Assembly (NCBI GenBank): GCA_016748015.1 | Contig: JAAOMT010000603.1 | Location: 126,021 to 190,020, forward strand | Length of the DNA: 64,000 nt | From: Geosiphon pyriformis | Taxonomy: Eukaryota > Glomeromycota > Glomeromycetes > Archaeosporales > Geosiphonaceae | Reading direction: 5' to 3' | Shown here: one piece after another, positions 37,740 through 49,737 of the stretch | How positions within the stretch are numbered: the stretch's first letter is position 1 | Layout: every line of letters begins with the position of its first letter | The notes under the pieces: generated by a model | Databases searched by the model: none | Told to the model about the DNA's origin: nothing | The model's input: the letters and a program-made list of their open reading frames with translations, nothing else | Made by a program: the position numbers and the translations under genes

Positions 37740-39200
37740 CTAGTTTAAAGACTGATAAACAGTAGCTTCAACTAAGAGATTCTCTCCAAAGAAATTAATG
37801 TTGGCATGATTAGGTCTTTGATTGAGAATATTAATATTGTTGAGTCTGTTATTCTGGGTGTTATTATTTCTAGGAGCTGGAAAGGGCAATAGAGGATTGT
37901 TACAGTCTCTGAAAAAGTGTTCAGTTAGTTCACAGCAATAATACACAGGTAGACCATGATTTTGCTGTCTTTGATATGGTGGTTGCTGGAGTTGATTAAA
38001 ATAGGGTTCAAATCTGGGTCTTTGGGGTTGTTGATTCTCTTTGACAGCTTGGGCTAAAGATTTCAGTAATTGGGCAAGATTAGCTGTAAGTCTATCTATT
38101 AACTGTTTATTTGGGTCTTGAGTTTGGGCAGCAAAAGAGACAGCAGCTATTTGTGGAGCTAGAGTCATGACAGAAGCAGAAGCAAAAACTGGAAGTGTGG
38201 ATCCCAAATGCATCCTTTGGTTATCTTCAATTCTTTGTGCCAGTTCAATATCCATGTCCATTGTTGGGTTGTCTTTTAAAGCCAAGAGAGGCCAAAGAGC
38301 ATACGATAAATCAGTTTTTAATTCTTTTGTGAAGAAATAAATCTTTTATCCTTCTGTCCAGTTTCTCCCAGAGTCTACACGTTTGATTAGCTTTCTGATA
38401 GCTTTGGCATATTCAGTCACTACTTCTCTAGGGCCTTGGGTTCTTCTTTCCAATTCCATGTGCCATTTGGATATTAATATTGGGGTTCTGAACTTGGTCT
38501 CAAACCGGGTGATAAAAGAGGTATTTTTTTCTCCAGCATTGTTTGGTGTCTATTTGATTATTCTGTGTTGAGCATTGGCATCTGTTTCTTATGAGAACCA
38601 GGTAGCAGAAGAGCCTTGAAGGTAGCCACCAACAATTTGGAACTTGTATTCTTTATCATACTGGTTGGCTGTAACAGTTCTCTCAAAATCATCTAACCAT
38701 TCAATTGGATCTTGTGCATCACCTCTAAATAGTAGTAGTGGGATATTGTTTCTTCTTCCTAGAGCAGTTTGTATACTTTGGAGGGCAGCCAGAATGTTTG
38801 CTTGTATGGGGTCATTAGCCATTAGTTCAGGGATAACTGTTTGTATAGATGAGTCTGATTCACTTGATAAAAGATCAAAAACAGGAGCAGTTTGGTAGCT
38901 TTCTTCTTCTGTTTCAAAAGGAGTTTCAGTTGCTTAATGGGCAGCAATCCAAATGTGGATTTGATGATTCAGATATTCGAAATCAGGGGGCTGTTGTTCA
39001 AAGATTGCAGAATATAAGAGCTGATTGATACTGTTGTTTCTTTCTTTAAAGTCATTTTTAAAATAAGCTTGGTCAAAGTAATAGGTTGTATAAGCTGTAT
39101 AGGTTTCAACTGAATGCTCATTCAGGAACCAGTTCCAAAAGTCTTGGAATTGTCTGCTGGATTGTTTTTCAATGGGGAAACAAATCAAGCAGGAGGACAA
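37740..39200 (-). pseudogene. gag of element D
   Basis: Three frames (38934-39200, 38589-38822, 37740-38285) read collinearly. The middle one has the retrotransposon gag start RGDAQDPIEWLDDFERT. The last ends with a zinc-knuckle remnant YYCCELTEHFFRDC, in which the first Cys has become Tyr and the usual Gly is Glu. Pro/Gln-rich linkers surround it. Nucleocapsid and capsid role inferred; broken. Confidence 0.8.
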
Positions 39201-39320
39201 AAGATTGAGTTCAATAAAGTCTAGATCATTTTTGTTGTGTGCTTTAAAGTGTTTTTCTGATTATTGTGGCAGGTATAAATAATTACCCATACAATAGGAA
39301 ACAAAGTGGATTTTGACAAC

Positions 39321-39336
39321 CTTACAAGGAGCACCA
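39321..39336 (-). promoter_or_regulatory. tRNA primer-binding site of element D
   Basis: The minus strand reads TGGTGCTCCTTGTAAG a few bases inside the 5' LTR. It resembles the sites of elements A, A2, B and C. Confidence 0.6.
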
Positions 39337-39342
39337 CTTTTA

Positions 39343-40090
39343 TGTTACAGGTTAGAGTAACAAGCTAACGGATAGCAAAGGAGAACAAGATTGTAGGGTG
39401 ATAAAAATAATCAAAGGGAATTCAACTTTAAAGAGTGAATTGAATGAGTATAGATTCAATGTGTAAGATTAGTCTCATAAAATATTTCAGTTGCTATGCT
39501 TTTCAAAGTAACCGGGGAATCTGAAGGTAGAAGGATAGTCCATACTGTCAACAAATAATCACACTTGGTATAATTCTATGCTTCACGTCAGTGCTTTTAG
39601 AATTCAATATCAAGTATCAGATGTGCTCTTCAGTCACATTTTATTCAATAATCTCCAAATGTTGCAATTACATGTTTTAGGAAAAGACAAATAAACACCA
39701 ACAAGTAATTTTTTATCCCAAAGATGTTCGAATACTTGAAGGTAGGGAAAGGAAAATTAGCAATAAGAGAATAATTGAGATGAAAGTTATTATTTTATTT
39801 ATTTAATTCCTTGATTTTTAACATAATTTTCTACAGCTAAGAGATTTATTGCTTATATAGTTGTCAAAAGTGGTCAATGACCAAGTCAATGATTAGGTCA
39901 ATGATCAGATTAATGATCAGATCAACAATTAGGTCATTGATCAGATCAATAATCAGGTTAATGATCAGGTCAACAGTCAGGTTATTGATCAGGTCAATGA
40001 TCACTATCTAAAAATAGGGTGGCTAATTATATGACATCAGTGGCTAATACATGTGATAACTAATAAAACCTATGAGTTTCAACCATAACA
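39343..40090 (-). repeat. 5' LTR of element D
   Basis: 748 bp. Differs in length from its partner (676 bp) by 72 bp, which equals six extra copies of the 12-bp unit in the array at about 39873-40006. A TATATAAG-type box (reverse strand, near 39857) lies just downstream of the array in element orientation, so this array sits in U3 as a likely promoter module. Confidence 0.92.
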
Positions 40091-40094
40091 ATAT

Positions 40095-41551
40095 TTTTGT
40101 TCATAAGTATGGATTCAGTAGGCTCTTTTGCTGGTAGATTGGTATCTATTTTAGCTAAGTTAAGAACCCAGTCTAATATTAAAACCAAATGGTTGGTGGA
40201 TGCTCACTCACATGATATTTCATACAAGAAACCCAAAAAATTTACTGTCATTAGCAATATAGTTGAGACATCTGCTGGCTTTCTATTTTTTGTAAATATG
40301 ATTATTGACAGCAACAAGTCTTTAAGATTCTGAAACAGCAAAGTAAACAGTAAGACAAGCAGTATTAGCAGTATATTAGACCTGGAAAACATGAAAGATA
40401 CAATTGTAGAAAAAACCAGCTATGCAGATTCAAATGTCTCAGAAGTTAATAATACTATAGACAATACTACACCCAAGAAAACTCATATCAAGACATTATG
40501 TTTTAGGCAACAAACCAAAAAATATTTCTTTCAATAATTTAAATAAAGACAATAATAATATTTTAACACTTTTAGTTCTTAAGTTTTCTGGTGCTAAGTA
40601 TTTGTTGACTGTCAAGTTACATGTTTTAGATAGACATGATTTTAAGCTAGTTAAATCTTTTGTATTGGATATTGAGTTATATGCTGTGCCAGACAAGACT
40701 AATAGTAATAAATTGATTGCAGTTAAAAAAATTTTCTATTAGATTGATGGTTTTGGAGGAGCCTCTACTTTCTCAAAATTTCCAGAAATCATTAAATTAT
40801 CTTTTATATCAGAATTTAGTTTAAATAAGACAGAAGATTTGGCTGTTAATAAGAAAATTTTGGTTAATAATGATATAAAAAAAGTAAACAACTGCTTGAA
40901 TTGAGAAGTGATTATCAAAAAAATCTCAGTTGATCTTTTTAAATTGGCTGTAAAATCAGTTTTTTCCAAATTTGGCAAAATTATTTTAATTAAAATGCAA
41001 CTAATTGGTCTTTGGCAAAAGGTTTTGATCAAATTTAAGTTAGCAGATATTGCCAGTTTGATTGCTTCCAAATAGTCAGTTCTTATAAAAAAGAATTCAG
41101 TGTGTATGGCAAAAGCTGTTAAAAATAAACAAACATGAGTATTTAAGAATCAACATTAAATTTTGTTGTATACTTTGTTAGTTGAAACTACTGCTCACAA
41201 TTTTTCTAATCTGTTGGCATTCTATGATGGAAAAACCTGTGTCATTGGCCATAATCTGGTTATATATGTTTATAATAGAAGTGTAGTTATTTGTTTTGAT
41301 AATAAAAAATTGAAAAATAGTGCTGTTGGTTCTTTGCCAGTTTTTAAAGGTGTAAGTTTACATTGGGCTGGTTTTTTTCTGGCCCATTGTGCCAAATGTT
41401 AACAATTTGATTATGTTTCTAATAAGTGTTTAACTGATAGGAACTTGAGTGGCCATGAAAAAAAAACTTTCAGTTCTTAGGATTATGTTTACTTGGCAAA
41501 CATATATAAAAAAAAGCAGGCTTCAGTGATCCATCCAGTTTTTTTTAGTAA
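40095..41551 (+). pseudogene. LINE copy L2, ORF1 first part
   Basis: ORF1 starts at the ATG 40109 (MDSVGSFAGRLVSILAKL). It continues with acidic and Ser-rich segments and a region with YGKTCVIG-type remnants that resembles an RNA-binding fold. It ends with a CCHC-like remnant (AHCAKCXQFDYVSNKC) near 41380-41430. Several stops are present. It is cut at 41551 by Gypsy element C and resumes at 61640; the junction matches copy L3 near 24930 once C and its 4-bp duplication are removed. Confidence 0.8.
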
Positions 41552-42558
41552 TGTTACCAGTAGAATTTTAGCTATTAATTAGCATGAAATTATTCTTATA
41601 ATTCCTATTATTAATTAATATGTTAATATCAATTCAAATTATCACTTATTATTTAATCAATTTATCACATATCATGATTCAATTAATAATCCAATTAGTA
41701 CAACAGAAAGTAAGATGATCAAATTACACAATACTCTGAACTTTGTAACATTCTAAAATTCGCCGAAATTTACAGAAATTTGCTGAAATTTATATGAAAT
41801 TCGCCGAAATTTATAGAAATTTGCCAAAATTATGAATAGTTCATCCAAATTAATCAATAGTTCAGTGAAATAACTTGTAGTTTATCAAAATGTATCTTTA
41901 ATTTGCTGAAATTTGAGCAAAGAGGAAAAGTGCAAGTTCATAGATTAGTACTACAACAAGTTGTATAAAAAAAAGCTTTTTTCTTCAAGAAAATATATCT
42001 TGCTTTAGATTTATTACTTAGAATCATTCCTACACACACAAAAAGAAATAAATATCAAATAATTCGAAAAAAAAACCAAATTCTTTAATTATTGTACTTG
42101 AAACATCCCCAAAACCCAACTAACATTTTGAAATTAATTAGCTACCAATTTCAGTAAACTGTTAGTGACTTCAGGCCTGGATAAAAAACGTTTCTCTTGA
42201 CAAAATTCTATTTCTTTTACATTTTTTTTATTTTCTTGTATTTTCTTATTACAATCATTAGGATAGCCTACAGACAAAATTCCTGTAGAAGAGTTGACTT
42301 TTACAGCAAAGTAACTACACATTTTAGTGAGCTTCTAGATAAGCAATTCTTGGAAAAGAGTTGACATTTACTACAACATAACTACATAAAGTAACTGGCA
42401 CAAAATTAGCCATTCTACTTATAAGCCCAGCAGTTCAAATTATAGGAGATAATTTGAAGATAAATTCAGTTACTGAAAGTCCAACTACTTCTAGAAAACG
42501 TGAATTTACAATAAACAAACATTAACAACATTTAAGAAAAAAGACCAAAAACCTCCAG
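41552..42558 (+). repeat. 5' LTR of element C (interrupted by B)
   Basis: Matches 60623-61635 throughout. It contains an approximately 20-bp array built on AAATTCGCCGAAATTTATAG (about 41755-41840), followed by looser copies and then TTGTATAAAAAAAAG near 41960, a plausible TATA box. A 42134-42322 minus frame repeated at 61161-61418 is part of the LTR and probably not a gene. Confidence 0.9.
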
Positions 42559-43446
42559 TGTTACAGGTGATTATTTCTGCTGTTGAATTAAATAACAATC
42601 TGTAACTTGGCGCTCAAAAGCTACTTCCATTGAGGAGGTTCTGCAAGTGTTGTATCTGAAGGTTTTGATGAAGTCCTTTGTATAATAGACAGAGATTCAA
42701 TAGTGTTGATAGTAGATGTATTTTTTCAAGAGTTTCCCAATTTCTTTCTTAGCGTGGTGGCTGGATTTAGTCTGGTAGTCATGCCCTTCTGGTAAGCTAT
42801 CCGATAATATATAAAATTCTACCCTTATTTCTGGGTCTTTTACCAGGCTATCCTTGACATCAATAACTCAGTGCTTAATCTTTTAATCAATTAGTATACA
42901 ACAACAAAATCAAAAAAAAAATAAAATAAAATAAAGAAAATAAAAATAAAGAAAATAGAAAAAATAAGCCAAGGCAATTTGGTACATTAGTATTTCGTCA
43001 ATAGCCATGATCAAGAGCTATTGTTCCAGTGTGGTTAAGTATCAATTACTATCAACATGAAGTGTTGATAGTAGAGAGTGGGTTGAGATATGGAATAATT
43101 ATTTATTTTAATGATTGGAACTGGAATGTTGCTTAGATTAAATCTAAACTAGGAGGTCTGTCTTTTTAGCTTCTAATCCTACTGCTATATATACATAATT
43201 GAGATTCCTCAATTTCTCAATTCTTTGTGACAGGAATTCTGGGATTCCTGGAATCTTGCGATTCCTGATGAGAAGAATCCTGGAATTCTGGAATCTTGCA
43301 ATTTCTCGTCAGGGAATTCTGAAATTTCTGGAATCCTGCAATTCCTCTAAGAGGAATTCTGGAATTCCACCTTTACTACATCTACCTCTGATTGGCTAAT
43401 ATCTACTGACTAATAATACTATATTTCCTATATTCTACGAGTAACA
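42559..43446 (-). repeat. 3' LTR of element B
   Basis: 888 bp, paired with 51834-52681. Contains the GGAATTCC-type array (about 43230-43368) and a TATATATAG box (reverse strand, near 43188). Confidence 0.92.
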
Positions 43447-43449
43447 TTA

Positions 43450-44146
43450 TTCCCTCCTTTTAATATTGAGTTCCATTGAAATCCAACTCATTTAATTCTC
43501 CCTCTTGAAGTATTTTCTGAATTTCCTTTTCAAGAATTACTTGTGTTATTTGAGTTTGTAATTCCTCAAATTGAGCATTGGTGATTTTTCCCAATTAATT
43601 ACTGGTAACCGTATCCATTGCTTTATTGAGTAGGATTTTTGGTCTATCTTGAAATGCTGTATGTATTCAGTATATAGCTCGGGCCTGTGTAGATAAATTG
43701 TTCTTTCTCACAAAATGTTTTAATTGTTGTAGTATTCTTTTGTCAAATAATTGCTTTGTTTTATCCGTATATAAATTCTGAATATTTATGTGTTGTCCCA
43801 AGTAAAAATAACAATAGTTTTGTGGAAATTGTTGTATCCACCAATTCCAAGTTTTTCTGGTAAGTTCTTGGTGTAATCTGACTATTTGTTGTTTTTTTAT
43901 GGCCAATTTTATCTTAGTTATGATCTTGTCGACCACGTTTCTAAGTCTTTTCTGTGCTTTGTTTTGTGGTATTTTTGCCGTATTTTTGTAACAAATGATT
44001 TGTTGATTGATGGTAATTTCCATCTCCTGGTGTTGGATTAATTGAAAAATTTGTTGGGCTAGTGAATGGATATTGTCCATAATCTCCATTTTTTTGCTCT
44101 TTTCTATCGCGTCAACTATGTTCTTATATATTCTTTTGTCAATCAA
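43450..44146 (-). CDS. Extra ORF after integrase in element B (ORF3)
   Basis: Frame 43667-44146 gives 159 residues starting at an ATG, rich in Gln, Lys and Ile, predicted mostly helical. It contains a KTWNWWIQQFPQNY segment. After a TGA that may replace Trp, the same frame continues to about 43475 with LGKITNAQFEELQTQITQVI. That tail aligns with the C-terminal part of the extra ORF of element C (IGKLTELKFQQFSEQIISII). No membrane or secretion signal. Function unknown; the shared tail argues for a real protein. Confidence 0.6.
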
Positions 44147-45525
44147 TTAGACGTGTTGTTGTCAATGATAATGATTGGTTCCAGAATTCGTGAAATCTCA
44201 TCTAGTTGGACTAGTATTCTCTGTACTCCTAATTGTGGGATATTACTGGTGGATGATAATGCTATATGATGGTATGGTTTCAGTCGATTTTCATGTGCTG
44301 CTTTGGTCAAGATTTTGTCATTCAATCTTAATTTATAAGCTTTATTTCCTAGAATTTCTTCTATGTAAAATGGTCCGTCCCATTTGGGGTCAAATTTTCC
44401 ACTCCATTGTTTTTCCGCTTTGGTACAATGTAGTAGTACTTTGTCTTCAATTCTGAATTCAACTGGTTTATCTGGTAGTTGGTTATTATGTCTTTTTTTT
44501 TGTTTCTCTTGTGACTTTTGTATGTTATTGGCTGCTTTTCATTATTTGTTTTCTAATGTTTTCATTAAATCATATGTTTTTCTCAACAATGTATTTTTGA
44601 AATTCTCTTCTGTTATTGGTTTGGTTGGGTATGTGCTGACTTCTATTTCCACTGGTAGTGTTGCTGTTCTACTATATACTAATTCAAATGGTGTTGCTTG
44701 TGTAGTATCTTGCTTCATTGTCCGATAAGCAAATAGTACTGATGGTATCAACAAATCTCAATCATTCTGGTTTTCTTGGCTGAATTTAGCTATTGCTTCA
44801 CACAATGTTTTGTTGAATCTTTTGACTAATCCATTGGTTTGTGGATGGTATGGTAATAATAGTGGTCTCTTAATTTCGAATCTTTGGCTCAATTCTGTTA
44901 ATGTTTTATTCACAAAATGAGTTTCTTGGTCTGATAATAATTCTTTTGGACATTCATGTCGACAGATCAAATCCTAATGAACAAATTCAGCAATGGATTC
45001 TGCATTCACTCTTTGAATTGCTTTCACCTCTGGCCATTTAGTGAGATAATCCATGGCTACTACTATGTACCTGTTTCCTCCGCTGGTAATTGTTAATGGT
45101 TTGACTAGATTAATTCCAACACAGTCAAATGGTTGTTCTACTTTGATTGGTCTTAATGGTTCACTGGGTTTTGTACTTCCTCTTCGCTGACAAGCATCAC
45201 AATTTTGAACATATTGGATGATGTCTGGATACATTGATGGCCAATAATATCTTTTTCTGGTTCTTTCCATGGTTGCTTCTTTGTAAAAATGTCCTGCTGT
45301 TGGATTTGAGTGCATGTTGAATAATATTGTCTCTTTTTCTGGTTCTGTAACTACTCTGGTTGGTTGATTTGGATTTTTTCTGTTTTTCTGATAAAGTATA
45401 TTTTGGTGAGTGATAAAATATTTTGATTGTTGTTTGATACTCTTTTGTTCTGTTTGAGATAAATTCTCCTTAAACTGTTGAGTGTTTATATAATGTTGCA
45501 GTTGTTGATATTTTTGTATGTTCAT
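44143..45525 (-). pseudogene. Integrase of element B
   Basis: Frame 44974-45525 has the zinc module (HSNPTAGHFYKEATMERT ... CDACQRRG) and the first catalytic Asp (GINLVKPL reads Asn where Asp is usual). Frame 44758-44970 has the second Asp (SDQETHFVN) and the Glu helix (TNGLVKRFNKTLCE). Frames 44542-44754 and about 44500-44143 give the C-terminal part, with the GPY/F module WDGPFYIEEILGNKAYKLR. Stops separate the frames. Confidence 0.85.
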
Positions 45526-45782
45526 CTTTTGTTACATTTTTCATTGGTATTGTTCTGGTTTTGTTATATTTTTGTGTTAAAATGTTCTTAGATTTGTCTC
45601 ATTTGTGACAAACCGTCAGCATTTCTGTTGTCTTTTCCTTTTTTGTAATGTATAATATAATTGTATGATGTAAGTGCCATTTTTCATCTTGACTGTTTTC
45701 CATCTCCAAATTTTTGTTTTTGGAGTGATGTTAATCCCTTGTGATCTGTGTATACTTCAAACTTCTGGCTCAAGTATTTTTT

Positions 45783-47015
45783 TTATTTTATGACTGCCCA
45801 GTATATTGCTAAGTGTTCTTGTTCTGATGTTCCATAGTTCTTTTTGGCTGGTATTAAATCTCTGCTGGCATATGCTACTGGATGTTCTCTGCTATCTAGT
45901 CCTCTCTGAGATAATACTGCTTCCAATGCTTGGCCAGATGTATTGGTGGTGATAATGAATGGTTTGCTGTAATCTGGATAAATCAGTACTGGAGCTTGAA
46001 TGAGCTTTTTTTTCAAAATGTCAAAAGCTTCTTGTTGACTTTCTGTCCATTCATATTTGGTATTCTTGGTTTGCAGTTGGTTGAGTGGCTGTGCTATCTT
46101 GGAAAAGTTCTTGATAAAACATCAATAATAGCTGGCAAATCCCAAGAATGATTTCAGTTCTGTCATATTGGTTGGCACTAGAAAGTTCTTTACTATCTCT
46201 ATTTTCTCTGGATCTGTTTTGATGCTGTCTTTGCTGACTATGTGTCCCAAGAATTTTAGCTCTGTCTTGCCAAAGAAGCACTTTGTTGCATTTAACTTTA
46301 GCCCTGCTTTTCTTAGTTTTTCAAACACTTGTTGAAGATAATAAAGATGATCATCAAATGTTTTTGAGAATACGTTGGTGTTGTCCAAGTATACAACTAC
46401 TAATTTCCACAATAAGCCAGTATAGATGATTTCCATTAGCTATTGGAAAGTGGCTGGTGCATTGGTTAAACCAAATGGCATTACTTCAAATTCAAAATTC
46501 TCTTCTCTCGTGGTAAATGCTATCTTCTCTTTGTCGGCTGGATCCATGGCTACTTGCCAGTAACCACTATCTAAGTCTAACGTTGAGAACTATTTGTTTC
46601 CACCAAAAGCATTGAATAATTTCTGTATTCGTGGAGTTGGATAGCTGTCTCCACAAATTACACTATTGAGTTTTCTGTAGTCCACACAAAATCAGATCTT
46701 TCCATTCTTTTTACAGACGAGTACCACTGGTGATGACCATAGGCTCATTGATGGCTGAATTAGCCCATTGTCAAGCATTCGGTTTATCTCTTGACGAATA
46801 ATCTTGTGGCTAGCTGGTGGCACTCTGTATGCTCTTTGTTTAATTGGCATTGCATTTCCAGTCTTGATCTGATGCTGGATAATGTCAGTTTGGCCAAACT
46901 CATTTTTGCTGGCAAAGATGTCATTGAACTGGTTGAGCAATATCTTGAGTTGCATACGTTGGAGTGGATCTAAGTTTCCCATGTTCATTTGTTCCAATTG
47001 TTCTGATTGAAGCAA
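45783..47015 (-). pseudogene. Reverse transcriptase and RNase H of element B
   Basis: RT covers 47015-46122: [60 protein letters not shown], and YLDNTNVFS where YLDD is expected (the second Asp codon, 46380-46382, is Asn). RNase H at 46016-45783 has IITTNTSG in place of the usual TDAS motif, then AYASRDL and YGTSEQEHLA. Loss of catalytic acids in both domains indicates an inactive copy. Confidence 0.87.
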
Positions 47016-47027
47016 ATAACATTTACT

Positions 47028-47846
47028 TCATCCATATATTGTTTGTGATGTGATATTGACATATCCACAAAGTTGTAGAAAGTCTGGAATGGAGTTTGGT
47101 GGTTGATCCTCTATTTTAGTGTTTAAGTATCCAATAATGGTTCCTTCTGGTACATTGATGACATTGCCAGTGTTGTTGTAGATAGAAATTTTTATACAGC
47201 TATAGCTTTTGGCTGGTATGTGGAGATTGATTAGCCCAATCTCTCTGGATTTACAAAGGTTTGTTACAGCTTCAAAAATCTGTTCTTGCTCTTTTTTCTT
47301 CCTTTCTATTGCTAGCATGTACTGGCTATATGGTGGAATGAAAATAGCTTGACTGGTTGAGATAATTTCTCCTTGGCCAACAATTTCTTTCTCTGCCATA
47401 TTAACTAGTACATCTATTCTATCCATTGATCTAAATCCCTGTATTCCTCTCACTGTTATTCCTAATTTCTCTTTCTTTCCTACTGATACTAACTGAGCTA
47501 CTTTAACCAGAGGCAGGAATATTGTCTGTGCTATCTTTTCATTGGGCTCTATTATATAGGCCTTTTCTGAGTCATTTTGTAGCATAGCAATAATATTTCC
47601 TACATATTCTGCGTCAATTATTCCTCCTCTTATATTAATTTTTCTTTTTGCTAAACTACTCCTAGATGCTAATTGAACCATTGTTGTTGCCGGAATTTCT
47701 AGTGCTACTTTTAGATCAATGCAGATGTGTGAATGTGGTTCTAATTTGATGGTCTCTTTTCCTGGATATCTTAGATCAAACTCTGCATCAGTATTATGCA
47801 CACATTCTGGCATAATACCTTCCCCATTGTCACTATACCATTTCAA
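47028..47846 (-). CDS. dUTPase-like domain segment of element B polyprotein
   Basis: A 272-residue open frame. Residues about 18-125 follow the trimeric dUTPase fold: DAEFDLRYPG (motif 1, with Asp-Ala-Glu in place of Asp-Ala-Gly), ASRSSLA (motif 2), GGIIDAEYVGNI (motif 3, usual Tyr and Asp kept) and PNEKIAQ (motif 4). The C-terminal glycine-rich motif 5 appears as RGIQGFRSMDR. The remaining residues form a second beta-rich unit with NLHIPAKSYSCIKI. In the family, dUTPase removes dUTP before reverse transcription; activity is not shown here. It sits between the Cys-rich modules and RT. Confidence 0.8.
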   Translation of the reverse strand: MKWYSDNGEGIMPECVHNTDAEFDLRYPGKETIKLEPHSHICIDLKVALEIPATTMVQLASRSSLAKRKINIRGGIIDAEYVGNIIAMLQNDSEKAYIIEPNEKIAQTIFLPLVKVAQLVSVGKKEKLGITVRGIQGFRSMDRIDVLVNMAEKEIVGQGEIISTSQAIFIPPYSQYMLAIERKKKEQEQIFEAVTNLCKSREIGLINLHIPAKSYSCIKISIYNNTGNVINVPEGTIIGYLNTKIEDQPPNSIPDFLQLCGYVNITSQTIYG

Positions 47847-48084
47847 TTCTTGTTCCTTGGAGAGATCTGGTAGTGTAATATATTGTTCATAGTTTAACTC
47901 AGAGTTTGAATCTGAGTTTGAATCATCTTTGTTGTCATTGCCATTTTGAACGGAACTGGAACTAGTGTTTTTGTCATTGTTGTCGGAGTCTGGATTGCAT
48001 TTATTAGTGATTCTGATTCCGATACACAGCTGCTGATTGGTTTTTCTTCTTTAAGGATTGTGTAGATCATGCATGGTGATGGAT

Positions 48085-48775
48085 TGTAAATGAGATCACA
48101 ATTATCACAATATTCAAAGTCACTGGAAATTAAACAATAATAATACAGTCTTGATTTAACTGTGCTAGCCATTGTTCTTGCTCTTCTCTAGTGGGTGCCA
48201 AGTTTTGGTAGTGTTCATGGAACTCTTCTGGTTTCAGAAAATTTATGACTGGCTCTGCATCTCAGTCAAGCTTAATGGGTTCTGGTGGGTTGTTTTTAAT
48301 TGTTCTGATTTCTTCTGGCAATGCATCTTCAATTTTGGCAATTGCCATCTGCCATAGTTTATTGTCATTGTATGGACAACTGTCCAATCACTGTACAGCT
48401 CTTCTCCAAGTGGCTTCTATGGGTGTTTCTTTCTCGACCCAGTTACTGATGAGGATTGTATATTGGCAGGACATGTCACATGTTCCTCTTCTCCCTGGAA
48501 TGTTGTTTCACATTCCTTCATTAAGGAGAGTTTCTCTATAGGCTATATATGGTGTATTATCCCATTTTCCCACTCGCTTTAGTCTTCCAAAATGTTTGAC
48601 ATGGCATGCATGGCAATAAAACTTGGTTGCCATCTGATATTCTTCATCATTGCCACAGCATGCACCCATTGATGACAATTTCTTGCCACAATCAACGCAT
48701 ATTAGTTTGGGTCGGCAATAAGTTGATAATTGTTGTTGACTGTAGGTGTATGGGATATAAGTGTTGTTGGCTTGA
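48085..48775 (-). pseudogene. Cys-rich modules between protease and dUTPase in element B
   Basis: Near 48715-48580 the minus strand reads CVDCGKKLSSMGACC and, after an acidic stretch, YCHACHVKHFGR: pairs of CxxC motifs as in a treble-clef or zinc-ribbon fold. A helical stretch follows (48570-48180: EEFHEHYQNLAPTREEQEQW). Near 48165-48090 there is a second, weaker module (FEYCDNCDLIYNPSPC). Element C has the same arrangement at 55350-55930. Role unknown; nucleic-acid binding is a guess. Confidence 0.6.
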
Positions 48776-49086
48776 GTGTTTTCTTTCTCTCTCTCTTTCT
48801 CTTTTCCCTTTTCTTTTTTTCACTCCCAACTCGATGGTTCTTCCTGTTTATTGTCAGTCCAGGTTAAATTGTCTGTTTTCCAGATCAGTTCCTCTTTTTG
48901 CTTTCCCTTAGAGTTGTCGTTTCACGAGAGTATTGGTGGTAGTTCATTGTGGTTGGCATCGGCCCAGAAGACTTGGTAAGCTTCTCAGGTAGGTTTCTCT
49001 TTCTCCTCCTCCAGTTCGATCAATAGTTTCTCTCTTGGAGGAGTCTTGAAATGGCTACACGTGGCCGGTACACATATGTGTTAGCC

Positions 49087-49737
49087 CTAATATGTTAGCT
49101 GGAGTTCCTGAGTGTTCCAGTCTAGTGTCGCATTGACTTTGGATAGCCAGTCATTACCAACAAGAGCTTGGTATTGAGTGGCTTCCATTACTAGAACTTT
49201 AATGGGAGTCACAATGCCATTGACTTCGAAAGAGAAGTCGTCAATTTTGCTGATTGGAGTTTTGGTCGCTCTATCAGCTATGATGATTCTGGCACTGACA
49301 GCTCGATCAACTCGGCGACCTAATTGATCCATGAGTTGTCATGTGATGATGCTGCCTGCTAAACCACTGTCAAGGATCAATTTGATGGATTGTCCCTCGA
49401 CTTTGGCATCAGTGTACATTGCAGTGACTGGTTTGGCTTCAAAAGTGGCTCCACTAAATAATGGCATTGTAGTTGTTTCCTCGAATTTGAATGGGAATAT
49501 AGTAGCCAAAAACTTGTCTTCAGTGATGGTAGCAGGTAGAATATTACTGGTGAGTAGTTGTTTTTGGGCAAATGTTAGTTTATTGGTTAAGGCATCTTCT
49601 GAGGTGACCAAGAAACTTAAATAGTTCTGGGGTTGACCGGCACCTGAATTCCACTGGCGTAATCCAGATGGTTGCTGTAAAGAACTGGGGATCAGTTGAT
49701 AGACTACTATTGCCAATTTCCAGCTCTGTTGAGTCAT
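49087..49737 (-). pseudogene. Protease of element B
   Basis: Two adjacent frames (49339-49737 and 49087-49332), separated by one stop. The retroviral-type aspartic protease motif LILDSGLAGSIIT has an intact Asp-Ser-Gly (Asp codon 49369-49371). Downstream are IKVLVMEATQYQALVGNDWL and LDWNTQELQLTY, typical of the family. Confidence 0.85.

Larger units (their letters stand above)
32347..40090 (-). mobile_element. Ty3/Gypsy retrotransposon D, both LTRs and ATAT target duplication
   Basis: LTRs at 32347-33022 and 39343-40090 start TGTTA and end TAACA; ATAT flanks both sides (32343-32346, 40091-40094). On the minus strand the order is 5' LTR, primer-binding site, gag, protease, RT, RNase H, integrase, an extra ORF, 3' LTR. 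Protease-RT-RNaseH-integrase order defines Ty3/Gypsy. The RT YLDD box is intact, but stops occur in gag, protease, RT and integrase and the zinc knuckle and protease motifs are damaged, so it is not autonomous. It lies in the 5' region of LINE L2. Confidence 0.92.

Noticed and set aside
39873-40006. Regularly spaced 12-bp repeats that might resemble a CRISPR array.
   Set aside because: Units are directly adjacent with no spacers and lie inside an LTR; the other LTRs have fewer units. It is a tandem repeat.
42134-42322. Small repeated minus-strand reading frame (also 61161-61418).
   Set aside because: It lies wholly within the LTRs of element C, which explains its duplication; there is no independent evidence of coding.
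43450-44146. Post-integrase ORF as an envelope gene, which would make B an errantivirus-like element.
   Set aside because: No signal peptide, transmembrane helix, cysteine pattern or cleavage site is visible in B, C or D.
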